Assembly (NCBI RefSeq): GCF_001816125.1 | Contig: NZ_MDZA01000122.1 | Location: forward strand, 1 to 50,967 | Direction of reading: 5' to 3' | DNA: 50,967 nucleotides | DNA from: Hymenobacter coccineus | GTDB taxonomy: Bacteria; Bacteroidota; Bacteroidia; Cytophagales; Hymenobacteraceae | Shown here: piece by piece, positions 7,010 through 16,387 of the stretch | Numbering within the stretch: the stretch's first letter is position 1 | How the letters are laid out: each line of letters opens with the position of its first letter | Position numbers and translations under genes: made by a program | Notes under the pieces: generated by a model | Database searches by the model: none | What the model saw: only the letters and a program-made list of their open reading frames with translations | Told to the model about the DNA's origin: nothing

Positions 7010-8819
7010 GCCGCGCCACGGCCCCGCGCAGCTTGGCGGGCACCCGGTTCCAAAGGCGCGCGCGCCAATCGGCCCAAGCCGAGTGCGTTAGCTGCCGGCC
7101 CCGCCACGCACCGATGGCCGCGGCCAGGTGCTGGGCCAGGGTGCGGTAGTGGCGCGGCTGGTAGTGGCGCAGGTTGTTGGTGACGTCGGCGCGCTGATTA
7201 ATGAACGGGCGGGCATCGACCACAAAGCAGTTGGGAGCCGTTTTCACGAAATCGTCTAACACCGCATTCAGGGCCGCGTGGCGCTGGGGGGCCCCGGGCT
7301 CGCCTGAGTTGGGCACCTCGATTTCGGTGCCGTTGAGGAAGAAAATAGGTACGGATGCCGGCACTTGCTGGCGCAGCCAGGCCAGGTTTTCGCGGAACTG
7401 GGCGGGGCTGATAGGCCCCTCGTACTGGAAATTCTGCGCAAACTGCCGCAAAAAGGCCTCGTTCATCCCCCGAAACTTGCGCTGGGCGTAGCGGGCCGCC
7501 AAGGGCCCCGGCGGCTCGGCCGTAAGGTCTCGGTAGCCCCCAAAAGGCATGGCGAGGCCCGTGGCCCGCTCGCGGTACAGGTCCTGGGTATAGTCCATCA
7601 GCGGGCTGAATACCAGCACATCGTAGTCGCCAGACCATAATTCTGTAGTGTAGGCCTCGGCACCGAGAAACGGCAGGCGCTGGGCCAGGCGCTGCTGCTC
7701 AGCGGCAGGTAGCTCACGGGTCTGGCGCAGCAGCGTGGTGTGCTCCAGGTGCGCCGTTATTTGGTTTTCGTTGAGAAAGTTGAATTCCTCGCGCACATCC
7801 AAATCGAAGGCTTGCAGGAAGGGCGTGACCTGGCCCAGGTCGCAGCCGCCTTTCAGAAACACGCGCAGCTTGGGGCCCCCAGCGGCGGGCGCGGGCGGTG
7901 CGGCGAGGGCCCCAGCAGCCACCGTCAGCCAATCAGGCTGGTCGGTACTGTTCAATTCGGTGGCCACTTCGCCCTGCACATCCAGCGCCGGAAAATCCAG
8001 CCAGGCGTAAGTGAATTGCTCGACGCCGAGGTGCAGAATGCGGCACGAAAACACGAGCTGTTCCAGCCGGTTTTCGGCCGTATTCAAGCAAAACACGCCC
8101 ACCAAGCCGTAGTCGCCGAATTGGTCGCGCACGCGCACCGTGCCCCAGCGGCAGGCCGGGTCGGCGAAACTGGCCGCCAGCTCCTCGGTACTCACGCGTT
8201 GCTTAGTGAAATTGAGCTGGTTGGAGCGGTTAATTAGCTCCTCGATGCGGGCCAAATCAGGTACTACGTCGGGGCCCTCGCGGAACTCGATTTGCACGCC
8301 GGCAGCTCGCAGAAAGGCTAGGTTGTCGCCCTCGTACTGGGCGCGGGCCTGCTGCTGGCGCTCCAGTAGCTGGTATTGTTTCAGGCGCGAAAACCCGGGG
8401 TCGGGCTTGCCGCTGGCGACCAGGGCCCCGGCCAGGGCGGTCAGGTCGGCGGGGTCGGCGGTTTGCAGGCCGGGGTTGTAGAAGGCGGCCTCGCGCAGGT
8501 TCACGGGGTTGTCGTCGAGGAACAGCGCGTTGGGGGCCCGGAGCTGCATGGCGTCCAGCAACTCCTTGATGACGGGGCCCTTGGGCTGCCAGCCGATGCG
8601 CAGAAACACGAACAAGTCGCGGATGCCTAGGGCCGTCAGCTCGGCTTCGGCGGCGGCGGGGTCGTTCTTGCTGACGACGGTGTGCACCAGGCCCCGGGCG
8701 GCGGTGGCGCGCACCAAGGCCAGGTTTTCGGCGATGGGCGCCACGGGGCCTTCCGAGAGCGTGCCGCGCCAGAAGGTATCGTCCAGGTCCCAAATCAGCA
8801 GTTTCACAGGCTCGGCCAT
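7002..8819 (-). CDS. FkbH-like HAD-IIIC protein with SGNH-like C-terminal region
   Basis: 605 aa. The N-terminal HAD domain begins IWDLDDTFWRGTLSEG (D11 and D13 as nucleophile and acid) and continues with VVSKND and LFLDDNPVNLREA. This is the FkbH signature (TIGR01686/TIGR01681 type). A middle GNAT-like part follows (NRSNQLNFTKQRVS, RVRDQFGDYGLVGVF), and the C-terminal third (VFLKGGCDLGQVTPFLQ, YDVLVFSPLMDYTQDLY) looks like an SGNH-type fold. FkbH proteins often load or transfer small acyl groups in polyketide or surface-sugar pathways, so an acyl-supply role in the glycan locus is plausible. It diverges from pseB. Confidence 0.85.
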   Translation of the reverse strand: MAEPVKLLIWDLDDTFWRGTLSEGPVAPIAENLALVRATAARGLVHTVVSKNDPAAAEAELTALGIRDLFVFLRIGWQPKGPVIKELLDAMQLRAPNALFLDDNPVNLREAAFYNPGLQTADPADLTALAGALVASGKPDPGFSRLKQYQLLERQQQARAQYEGDNLAFLRAAGVQIEFREGPDVVPDLARIEELINRSNQLNFTKQRVSTEELAASFADPACRWGTVRVRDQFGDYGLVGVFCLNTAENRLEQLVFSCRILHLGVEQFTYAWLDFPALDVQGEVATELNSTDQPDWLTVAAGALAAPPAPAAGGPKLRVFLKGGCDLGQVTPFLQAFDLDVREEFNFLNENQITAHLEHTTLLRQTRELPAAEQQRLAQRLPFLGAEAYTTELWSGDYDVLVFSPLMDYTQDLYRERATGLAMPFGGYRDLTAEPPGPLAARYAQRKFRGMNEAFLRQFAQNFQYEGPISPAQFRENLAWLRQQVPASVPIFFLNGTEIEVPNSGEPGAPQRHAALNAVLDDFVKTAPNCFVVDARPFINQRADVTNNLRHYQPRHYRTLAQHLAAAIGAWRGRQLTHSAWADWRARLWNRVPAKLRGAVARLT

Positions 8820-8851
8820 GGCGCAAATTTACGCCGCCCGGCCCGGGTGCG

Positions 8852-8859
8852 TACTTTTG
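8852..8859 (+). promoter_or_regulatory. candidate -7 box TACTTTTG for pseB
   Basis: TACTTTTG is a full match to TAnnTTTG, 22 bases upstream of the pseB ATG and in the divergent gap to the FkbH-like gene. Confidence 0.6.
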
Positions 8860-8881
8860 CGCTTTCCCTCTTTCGCTTTTC

Positions 8882-9901
8882 ATGGCCCTCGACCTCAACC
8901 ACAAGTCCATCCTCGTCACGGGCGGCACCGGCTCGTTCGGTAAGCAGTTCGTGCGCACCGTTTTCGAAAAATTCCCGCAGGTGAAGCGGCTGGTGGTGTT
9001 TTCGCGCGACGAGCTGAAGCAGTACGAGATGAGCCAGGAATTCAGCCCGGCCCAGTACCCGGCCATCCGCTACTTCCTCGGCGACGTGCGCGACCCGCAG
9101 CGCCTGCAACGCGCCTGCGAGGGCATCGACATCGTGATACACGCCGCCGCCCTCAAGCAGGTGCCCGCCGCTGAGTACAACCCGATGGAGTGCATCAAAA
9201 CCAACATTTTTGGGGCCGAAAACGTGATTAACGCCGCCCTCGACTGCGGCGTGAAGGACGTGGTGGCGCTGAGCACCGATAAGGCGGCCGCGCCCATCAA
9301 CCTGTACGGGGCCACCAAATTGTGCTCCGATAAGCTGTTTGTGGCCGCCAACAACATGAAGGGCAGCCGCGATTTGCGTTTCTCGGTGGTGCGCTACGGC
9401 AACGTGATTGGCTCGCGCGGTTCAGTGGTGCCCTTCTTTTTGAAGGAGCGCCGCACCGGCGTGCTGCCCATCACCCACCCCGACATGACGCGCTTCAACA
9501 TCTCGCTCGAAGAGGGCGTGGACTTGGTGCTGTACGCGCTGGAGCACGCCTGGGGCGGCGAGATTTTCGTGCCGAAAATTCCGTCCTATAAGATCACCGA
9601 AGTGGCCCGCGCCATCGGGCCCGACTGCGAGCAGCGCATCGTGGGCATCCGCCCCGGCGAGAAGCTGCACGAGGAAATGATTACCGAAACCGACGCCCTG
9701 AGCACCGTGGAGCTGGACCGCTACTACGTGATTCTGCCCAACACGCCAAATTGGAACGTGGACAAGTTTGTGACCCACTTCCACGGCCGGCGCGTGCCGC
9801 TGGGCTTCCACTACGACTCGGCCAACAACGACGAGTGGCTCGACGCAGCCCAGATTCAGGAGGAAATCCGGCGGCACGTGGACGCCGACTTTGTGGCCTA
9901 A
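8882..9901 (+). CDS. pseB: UDP-N-acetylglucosamine 4,6-dehydratase (inverting)
   Basis: 339 aa, family length. It is an extended SDR: nucleotide-binding VTGGTGSFG at 12-20, catalytic STDKAAAPINLYGATK with T132, D133, K134 and YxxxK (Y142, K146). The phrases HAAALKQVPAAEYNPMECIK and VRYGNVIGSRGSV are characteristic of PseB/FlaA1. It makes UDP-2-acetamido-2,6-dideoxy-beta-L-arabino-hexos-4-ulose from UDP-GlcNAc, step 1 of CMP-pseudaminic acid synthesis. The remaining pathway genes resume at 12247 on the same strand, separated by a T9SS cargo gene on the other strand. Confidence 0.95.
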   Translation: MALDLNHKSILVTGGTGSFGKQFVRTVFEKFPQVKRLVVFSRDELKQYEMSQEFSPAQYPAIRYFLGDVRDPQRLQRACEGIDIVIHAAALKQVPAAEYNPMECIKTNIFGAENVINAALDCGVKDVVALSTDKAAAPINLYGATKLCSDKLFVAANNMKGSRDLRFSVVRYGNVIGSRGSVVPFFLKERRTGVLPITHPDMTRFNISLEEGVDLVLYALEHAWGGEIFVPKIPSYKITEVARAIGPDCEQRIVGIRPGEKLHEEMITETDALSTVELDRYYVILPNTPNWNVDKFVTHFHGRRVPLGFHYDSANNDEWLDAAQIQEEIRRHVDADFVA

Positions 9902-9928
9902 AGCAGGTTCGGAATCAATGCATAACGG

Positions 9929-9983
9929 CTCCGCATAACTATGGGGCCCCTACTTTTCAAATAGCCCCCATAGTTATGCGGAG
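9929..9983. terminator. long hairpin between convergent genes
   Basis: CTCCGCATAACTATGGGG at 9929-9946 is perfectly complementary to 9966-9983, leaving a 19-base loop. It sits between convergent pseB (ends 9901) and the T9SS gene (ends 10030). There is no U-tract on either side, so termination is inferred from position. Confidence 0.55.
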
Positions 9984-10029
9984 CACACTGGCGCGACGCT
10001 GTGCGCCGACTTTGAAACCCCGCTAATCA

Positions 10030-12113
10030 TCAGTGCAGTACCTGGAGCCAGCCTTGGTACTTGCTGCCGGTGGCGGGGTTGACGAGCAGGTAGTAGTACT
10101 GCCCATCGGGCTGGTTGGGGGCGCTCCAGGAGTTGTCGTACTTCTCCTGGTAGTGCACCCGGTGGCCCCAGCGGTCGAACAGCGCCAGGTTCCAATCGGC
10201 GGCGGTAAGCCCTTTAAGAACAAATGCTTGGTTGAGCGGGTCGCCGTTGGGCGTGATGATGTTGGGAATGGTGACGGGGCAGGGCTGGTCGCGCACCAGC
10301 AGCGAGTCGCGGGTGGTGCAGCCGGCGGCGTTGCGCACCTCCACGCGGTAGCGGCCGGGCCGCAGCGCCGCGAAGGTGGCCGCGGTGCTGCCGTCCTGCC
10401 AGCGGTAGGTGGTACCGGCCGGTTGGGGCCCCGCGCTGAGCTGGATGGCGGGCTGCTCGGCGCAGAACACCGTGTCGCGCCCGAGGCGCACCACCGGCAG
10501 CGGCGCCACTTGCACATCCACCGAGTCGCGGGCGGTGCAGCCCTGGGGCGAGGTGGCGGTCAGCACGTAGCGGCCGGCGGCGCGCACGTCGCGGGTGGCC
10601 GTGGTAGGGCCGTCGCTCCACCGGTAGGTAGTGCCCGCGGGCTGGCCGCTGGTGCCGATGCTCAGGGTTTGGCCGGCGCACAGCATACGCTGGCGGGGCG
10701 CCAGGTTCAGCACCGGCGGGGCCCCCACGGCCACCGTTTGCTGGGCCGTGAGGGTGCCGGTGGGCAGCGCCACCGTAGCGGTGGCGGTGTAGGTACCGCC
10801 GCTGGCGTAGACGTGGCTCACGGCGGGCCCCGTGGCCACGTTGGCCGCTCCCGCGGCGGAGTCGCCGAAGTTCCAGCTAATGACGGCGTTGGCCACGGCG
10901 GGCGTCAGGGTGGCGCTGAAGGCCACCGGGGCCCCGGCGCAGCTGGCGGTGGCGGTGAGGGTGAGCACCGGCGCACCGGTGGAAATGAGCTGGGAGCATT
11001 GGGAAGGCCATATTGGCACGTTGCACCTTGCAGGAACACTGCATTTCCAACGAAACCGCACGCCGCGCCCAGCGCGTTGGGATTTGGTATAGCCGCTAGG
11101 TAACTGCTAGTGTAAACACTGGCATAAATTTTACCGTCTGGGCCGGTGGCCAGGGCCCCAAAAGAGCCTGCTGCGTTGGTTATGCGAACGGCCGAAGCCA
11201 CAATGGCCGCTGCCGAACCGGCTGCTAGGTTCCACTGCGTAATGCCGTACCCGTCAATGGTAGAACCGTACAGCTTTGAGCCATCGGGCGAAAATTCTAT
11301 TCCGTAGAAGGCTCCGAACGTGTTTTGATTCAGTGATAGGGCCCCAGACACTTGGCCCGTGGCCTTGTTGAAGCTAAATAATTCGGGCGGCACCGTGCGC
11401 TGGGCCAGGGCCAACCGGCTACCGTCGGCCGAAGCCCGCAGATAACCGACCGAGTTGTTAGCGTTAAAATTGCCGCCGCCACCGCTTTGGACTATCCCCA
11501 CACTGCTGGCAACGGGCACCGTAGCAATACCTGCGGGGCTCACCAGAAACGCGTAGAATGTATTGCCGGGGAAGTTATGCGCTATTAGCCAGACATCGCG
11601 GCCGTTTTGGTGGCGCACTGCTGTCAATCGTTCGCTCAGCTTCTCCGCAGCAGGGTTGTACAGGGTCGCAACTGTCTCAGCGTCGCCCAAGCCGCCGTTA
11701 GCGGCCATATTTACAGTGAAGTAGCGCAACCCACCCACCAAGTTTTGGCGCGAGGTTTCGGGCATCATGAAAACGTAGTAGGATTGCGGATCGTTTGGGC
11801 TCTGAACAATAGTAGCTCCCTGCGTGGACGAATTATCACCGCCCAAATTGCCGCCGTTGGGCATCACTTGGTTGTTACGGTTCCACACCATTTCGCCGTT
11901 GGTATAGAACAACAAATTGCCCGTTGCACTCGAAACGCTGGCAGTGGCCTCGTACGTGTCCATTGCGCTGCCAGTAAGGGCAGTAGGTGTTGTACCTGCA
12001 AAACTTACTGCCGCTCTAGAACCGAAATACCAGTTCTGGTTTTGAATCTGCGCACGCAGTTGCAGCGCACTTGCTATAAAAAATAAAAAAAACAGAGGTA
12101 GACGTATTTTCAT
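10030..12113 (-). pseudogene. T9SS type B sorting-domain cargo protein, frameshifted
   Basis: Reading starts at the ATG at 12113 with a signal peptide (MKIRLPLFFLFFIASALQLR, then AQ). An N-terminal beta-propeller-like region of about 350 residues follows (QNWYFGSRAAVSF, IVQSPNDPQSYYVFMMPE, GIEFSPDGSKLYGST). The frame is lost at about 10960-11000, soon after CQYGLPN, and coding resumes one base out of register with a PKD-like domain (VISWNFGDSAAG, SHVYASGGTYT). Two Ig-like repeats (TTYRWSDG, TTYRWQDG) come next, and then the gliding-motility C-terminal domain NIITPNGDPLNQAF...LFDRWGH...PDGQYYY to the stop. The upstream frame runs on to 10905 and the downstream frame is open from 11061. The shift equals one lost base. 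An intact protein would be exported through the Sec and type IX systems. Confidence 0.85.
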
Positions 12114-12215
12114 ATATAACCAATGAAAAAGACAACGCAAAAGACGTATTGGGTAAGCAAATGCACGCGTAGGATTACGGCAGGGTAAATATAGCCGCCT
12201 GCAGCGGCACGGGTT

Positions 12216-12223
12216 TATATTTG
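12216..12223 (+). promoter_or_regulatory. candidate -7 box TATATTTG for pseC operon
   Basis: TATATTTG is a full match to TAnnTTTG on the plus strand, 23 bases before the TTG at 12247. It lies in the divergent gap between the T9SS gene and pseC and would drive the pseC-to-flippase run. Confidence 0.65.
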
Positions 12224-12246
12224 CACTTTAATCAAGCAGGTCCGTC

Positions 12247-13464
12247 TTGAGTGCAGGTTGGTTTCTTGGCTTGCACCATCCCTTTGCATTATCCTCCTTG
12301 CCGCCCCTCTACCCCCTGCCTTACGGCCGCCAGCACATCACCGACGCCGACGTGGCTGCCGTGGCCGAGGCCCTGCGCGCCGATTTTTTGACCCAGGGGC
12401 CCCGCGTGGCCGCGTTTGAAACCCAGTTTGCCGAGTACATCGGGGCCCGCTACGCCGTGGCCGTGAGCAACGGCACGGCGGCGCTACACTTGTGCGCGCT
12501 GGCGCTGGGCGTGGGGCCCGGGCAGCGGGTCATCACCACGCCGCTCACCTTCGCGGCCTCGGCCAACTGCGTGCTGTACTGCGGCGGCGAGGTGCACTTT
12601 GCCGATATCGACCCCACGACCGGCCTGATTGATTTGGCCAAGGTGCGGGCCCTACTGGGGGCCCATCCGAAAGGCTATTTTCAAGGCCTGATTCCGGTAG
12701 ATTTTGCTGGGCTGGGCGTGGATTTAGAACAAGCCAGGGCCCTGGCCGACGAGTTTGGGATTTGGCTTATTGAGGACGCCTGCCACGCACCGGGTGGCTT
12801 TTTTGTTGATTCTGCAGGCCGAGAACAGCGCTGCGGCAGCGGTCAGTTGGCGGATTTGGCCATTTTCAGCTTCCACCCCGTCAAGCACATTGCCACTGGC
12901 GAGGGCGGCATGGTCACCACCAATGACGAGCGCCTTTACCACCGCCTGCTGCGCCTACGCACCCACGGCATCACCCGCGACGAAGCTTCGTTTGTGAACC
13001 CTGGCGAGGGCGGCTGGTATATGGAAATGCAGGAATTGGGCTACAACTACCGCATTTCCGATATCAACTGTGCACTGGGCAGCAGCCAGTTGGTCCGCGC
13101 CGATGCCGGCCTGGCCCGCCGCCGCCAGCTGGCCGCCCGCTACGACGATGCCTTTGCTGCCCTGCCGGGCGTGGACGTGCTAGCCCCCGGCCGTCCCGGC
13201 CACGCCTACCACCTTTACGTGGTGCAGCTGGCCGACCGGCGCGGCCTCTACGACTTCCTCAAAGCCCGGCAAATTTTTGCCCAGGTGCACTACATTCCGG
13301 TGCACCGCATGCCGTACTACGAGCGGCTGGGTTGGAAAAAGGGCGACTTTCCGCAGGCCGAGGCCTACTACGCCCGCTGTCTCAGCCTGCCATTGTATCC
13401 CACCCTGACCGATGCTGAGCAGGACTACGTGGTAGCCTGCATCCAAGAGTTCTTGGCTCGCTAG
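12247..13464 (+). CDS. pseC: UDP-4-amino-4,6-dideoxy-N-acetyl-beta-L-altrosamine transaminase
   Basis: 405 aa if read from the TTG at 12247. There is no ATG before the conserved core, and the TTG at 12298 (PPLYPLPYGRQHITDADV) would give the usual N-terminus, so the start is open between these two. Core motifs: LRADFLTQGPRVAAFE, VSNGTAALHL, TTPLTFAASAN, IEDACHAPGG and FSFHPVKHIATGEGG with the PLP lysine at 213. The pattern is PseC within the DegT/DnrJ aminotransferases. It aminates C4 of the PseB product using glutamate and PLP. It is followed closely by the methylase gene. Confidence 0.93.
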   Translation: MSAGWFLGLHHPFALSSLPPLYPLPYGRQHITDADVAAVAEALRADFLTQGPRVAAFETQFAEYIGARYAVAVSNGTAALHLCALALGVGPGQRVITTPLTFAASANCVLYCGGEVHFADIDPTTGLIDLAKVRALLGAHPKGYFQGLIPVDFAGLGVDLEQARALADEFGIWLIEDACHAPGGFFVDSAGREQRCGSGQLADLAIFSFHPVKHIATGEGGMVTTNDERLYHRLLRLRTHGITRDEASFVNPGEGGWYMEMQELGYNYRISDINCALGSSQLVRADAGLARRRQLAARYDDAFAALPGVDVLAPGRPGHAYHLYVVQLADRRGLYDFLKARQIFAQVHYIPVHRMPYYERLGWKKGDFPQAEAYYARCLSLPLYPTLTDAEQDYVVACIQEFLAR

Positions 13465-13510
13465 CCGTTCTAGGGCCCTCTTTTTATTACCTGTATTTAT
13501 AGCTTCTCCC

Positions 13511-14164
13511 TTGACTTCCACTCAACAAGAAGAATTCTGGTCCGGCGACTTCGGCCGGGCCTATACTGACCGCAACCTGCGCCCGCTGGCCGAGTGGAAC
13601 GAATTCTATCGAGCTACATGGGGCCACACCAAACCCGAGATGAACGCAGCTTTTTTGGGCGGTTTGCCCGAAAATGCGCGCATTCTAGAGGTTGGCTGCA
13701 ACACGGGCTTGCAGTTGCTAGGCCTCCAGTCGGCGGGGTTCACGAATCTTCACGGCATCGAGTTGCAAGCCTACGCTGTGGAACGTGCCCGTGAAATGGT
13801 ACCTAGTGCACAGTTGCTGCAAGGCAGTGGCTTCGAACTACCATTCGAAGCGAATTCTTTCGACGTGGTGTGCACCAACGGGGTGTTGATTCACATCGCT
13901 CCGGCCGATCTACCCCGCATCATGGCCGAGATGGTGCGCTGCTCGCGGCGCTACATCTGGGGCTTCGAATATTACGCGGAGGCCACCACCGCCATTCCGT
14001 ACCGGGGCAATGAAGGCTTTTTGTGGAAAGCCAATTATGCGCAGCTCTTCGCCAACCAGTTTCCGGAGTTGCGGTTGGTAAAACAGGAATTTTACCCATA
14101 CCAAACCGAGGCCGAGCGCGGCAACATCGACAGTATGTATTTGCTAGAGAAAGTGGGGACCTAA
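13511..14164 (+). CDS. pseudaminic acid biosynthesis-associated methylase
   Basis: 217 aa from the TTG at 13511 (TSTQQEEFWSGDFGRAYTDR). The opening EEFWSGDFGRAYTDRN and ILEVGCNTGLQL (SAM motif I) match the family described as pseudaminic acid biosynthesis-associated methylase (TIGR03587-like), and VCTNGVLIHIAP fits motif IV/post-IV. The acceptor is unknown; it may O- or N-methylate the sugar or an intermediate. Its stop codon overlaps the start of pseF (TAATG), suggesting coupled translation. Confidence 0.9.
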   Translation: MTSTQQEEFWSGDFGRAYTDRNLRPLAEWNEFYRATWGHTKPEMNAAFLGGLPENARILEVGCNTGLQLLGLQSAGFTNLHGIELQAYAVERAREMVPSAQLLQGSGFELPFEANSFDVVCTNGVLIHIAPADLPRIMAEMVRCSRRYIWGFEYYAEATTAIPYRGNEGFLWKANYAQLFANQFPELRLVKQEFYPYQTEAERGNIDSMYLLEKVGT

Positions 14165-14886
14165 TGCGAGTCGGCATCATCTCCCAAGCCCGCATGACCA
14201 GCACCCGTTTGCCGGGGAAGGTGCTGCGCGAGGCGGGCGGCCAACCGCTGCTGGCGTGGCACGTGCAGCGGCTGCGCGCTGCTGGGGCCCCACTGTACCT
14301 AGCCATCACCACCAATTCGGCCGATGATGTGTTGGCTGAGTTTGCTGCCGCCCACGGCTTGCCTTGCACCCGCGGCGACGAACACGACGTGCTGGCGCGC
14401 TACCAGCAGTGCGCCGCCGCCCATGAATTGGATGTGGTAGTACGCGTAACCAGCGACTGCCCGCTTATTGCGCCCGAGCTGATTGCAGCTGGTATCCAGC
14501 GCTATTTGGCGGCCGCCGATGATCAGTTGTACCTGTCTAATGCCTTGGAACGGACTTACCCGCGCGGCTTTGATTTTGAGATTTTTTCGAGCAAAATGTT
14601 AGCTGAGGCGGCGGCGCACGCCACCCGGCCCGAAGACCGGGAACACGTAACGCCCTTTTTGCATCAGAATCGGGCAGATAACGTCCGGTTTTCGCATTTC
14701 CGCCGGCCAACTGACGCCAGCCGCTACCGCCTCACGGTGGACACAGCCGCAGATTTTGAGCTGTTGCGCCAGTTGCTTGATGACTACGACGCGGGCCACA
14801 TGACGGCCGAAGAACTCATCTCGTTGCTGGATACCCACCCCGAATTGGTGGCCATTAATGCGCGCGTCGAACAAAAAAAACTGTAA
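14164..14886 (+). CDS. pseF: pseudaminic acid cytidylyltransferase-type protein
   Basis: 240 aa from the ATG at 14164, which overlaps the preceding stop. The N-terminus IISQARMTSTRLPGKVL is the nucleotide-binding motif of SpsF/PseF-like cytidylyltransferases, and TRGDEHDVLARY and VRVTSDCPLIAPE follow as expected. It would activate pseudaminic acid with CTP to CMP-Pse, the last step of the pathway. SpsF-like proteins are close relatives with less certain substrates, so the assignment rests on context between pseC and pseG/pseI. Confidence 0.88.
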   Translation: MRVGIISQARMTSTRLPGKVLREAGGQPLLAWHVQRLRAAGAPLYLAITTNSADDVLAEFAAAHGLPCTRGDEHDVLARYQQCAAAHELDVVVRVTSDCPLIAPELIAAGIQRYLAAADDQLYLSNALERTYPRGFDFEIFSSKMLAEAAAHATRPEDREHVTPFLHQNRADNVRFSHFRRPTDASRYRLTVDTAADFELLRQLLDDYDAGHMTAEELISLLDTHPELVAINARVEQKKL

Positions 14887-14889
14887 GCC

Positions 14890-16380
14890 GTGGCCAGGGC
14901 CCTCCGCTCCACTGTGTACTTCCGCGCCGATGGCAACGCACGCGTTGGGCTGGGGCATGTAGTACGTTGCCTGGCTTTGGCTGACATGCTAGCCCCATGT
15001 TTTGAGTGCGTGTTGGTGCTGCGCGAACCCAACGCTTTGCTTCAAACCCAGGCCGCTGCAGTCCAATGCCGCGTGTTGGTTGTTCCCCCAGCCGTTGGTG
15101 ATTCACAGGAAGAAGCAGCGTGGGTAAGTGGATTATTACAGCCAACCGACTTATTGGTTCTTGACGGCTATCATTTTGGCTCTCTTTATCAAGAAATAGT
15201 CTCGAAAAAGCACTTCGGGTTGATTTGCATCGACGATTTGGTGACACCGCCTGCGTGGGCCGATGCGGTCATTAACCAAGCCGGTGGCGTGTTGCCAGGA
15301 GCGTACGCAACCACTCCTGGGGCCCAATTGCTTTTGGGGCCCACTTACGCCCTGTTGCGCCGGCCTTTTCGTTTGCCAGCACCGCTGCCGGCCCAACGTC
15401 TCTGGACCGGCCGTGTATTTTTAAGCATGGGTGGGGCCGACCCCAGCAACCAAACCGCTGCTTTACTCCCTCAACTCGTTCGGGTGTTTCCCAGCTGTAC
15501 GTTTGACGTCGTAACGGGCGCAGCTTACCCACACCAAGCAGCGCTAGCCACAATGGCAGCCAGCTTGCCCCAAGTGCGCCTGCACCACAACGTAGCCGCC
15601 GAACCATTAGCGGCCCTGCTCCGCACCTGCGACCTGATGGTGTGTCCGCCTAGCGGAATGGCCTACGAATGCGCCGCCGCCGGGGGCCTGCTGCTATTGC
15701 ACCCCACAGCCGCTAATCAGCAAGGCATTTTTACGTTCTTAGTAGACGGCGGACTAGCCTTGCCCCTAGCCGCTTTAGGTTCCTTAAAACCAACCGACTT
15801 GCCTAGTATAACAACGCAAATGCGCAGTCGGCAGGCTGAATTATTCGACGGCCGTGCTGCTGAACGATTCACCGCAGCGTTCGAAGAATTGCACTCAACT
15901 GCCCAGCTTCGCTTGCGGCGGGCTACAGCAGCCGACTGCGCACTGTACTTAGATTGGGCCAACGACCCCGCTGTGCGGCACAACGCCATTCATCCAGAGT
16001 CCATCGCTTGGTCCGATCACCAAAATTGGTTTGCGCGTCGTTTGACCGAAGTCCGGGATACTTACCTGCTGGTGGTTGAACTGGCGGATGAACCCGTCGG
16101 GCAAGTACGCATCGAATTTGATGGCTCCGTGGGACTGATTGATTATTCGGTGGCCACTGCGCACCGCGGCCGAGGCCTGGGTACGCGGTTGTTGCGCCGG
16201 GCCTTGCACTGGCTGCGCCACCAACGGCCGGGGCCCTGGGTGTTGCGGGGCGAGGTATGGGCCGATAATGCAGCTTCGATGCGGGTATTTGAGCGCCTGC
16301 GATTTGCGCGCTTGCCAACGGTGCAACGTAACGGCCGGACGTTTGAAGTCTTTGAGTTGGCCTTAAATTCGGGCTTTTAA
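14890..16380 (+). CDS. pseG: PseG hydrolase fused to a PseH-like GNAT acetyltransferase
   Basis: 496 aa from the GTG at 14890, 3 bases after the pseF stop. Residues 1-335 are PseG: FRADGNARVGLGHVVRCLAL with the catalytic-type H23, FLSMGGADPSNQTA and the UDP-binding VCPPSGMAYECAAAGG. Residues 339-496 form a GNAT acetyltransferase (LRRATAADCALYLDWANDP; acetyl-CoA loop HRGRGLGTRLL at 425-435; EVWADNAASMRVFERLRF). PseH N-acetylates C4-NH2 and PseG removes UDP, so the fusion joins consecutive steps 3 and 4. No separate pseH is in the locus, which supports the assignment. Confidence 0.92.
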   Translation: MARALRSTVYFRADGNARVGLGHVVRCLALADMLAPCFECVLVLREPNALLQTQAAAVQCRVLVVPPAVGDSQEEAAWVSGLLQPTDLLVLDGYHFGSLYQEIVSKKHFGLICIDDLVTPPAWADAVINQAGGVLPGAYATTPGAQLLLGPTYALLRRPFRLPAPLPAQRLWTGRVFLSMGGADPSNQTAALLPQLVRVFPSCTFDVVTGAAYPHQAALATMAASLPQVRLHHNVAAEPLAALLRTCDLMVCPPSGMAYECAAAGGLLLLHPTAANQQGIFTFLVDGGLALPLAALGSLKPTDLPSITTQMRSRQAELFDGRAAERFTAAFEELHSTAQLRLRRATAADCALYLDWANDPAVRHNAIHPESIAWSDHQNWFARRLTEVRDTYLLVVELADEPVGQVRIEFDGSVGLIDYSVATAHRGRGLGTRLLRRALHWLRHQRPGPWVLRGEVWADNAASMRVFERLRFARLPTVQRNGRTFEVFELALNSGF

Positions 16381-16387
16381 CCTCGCC

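Noticed and set aside
10033..11103. 356-codon plus-strand frame
   Set aside because: Shadow of the T9SS cargo gene; Gly/Ala/Arg/His-rich with no domain.
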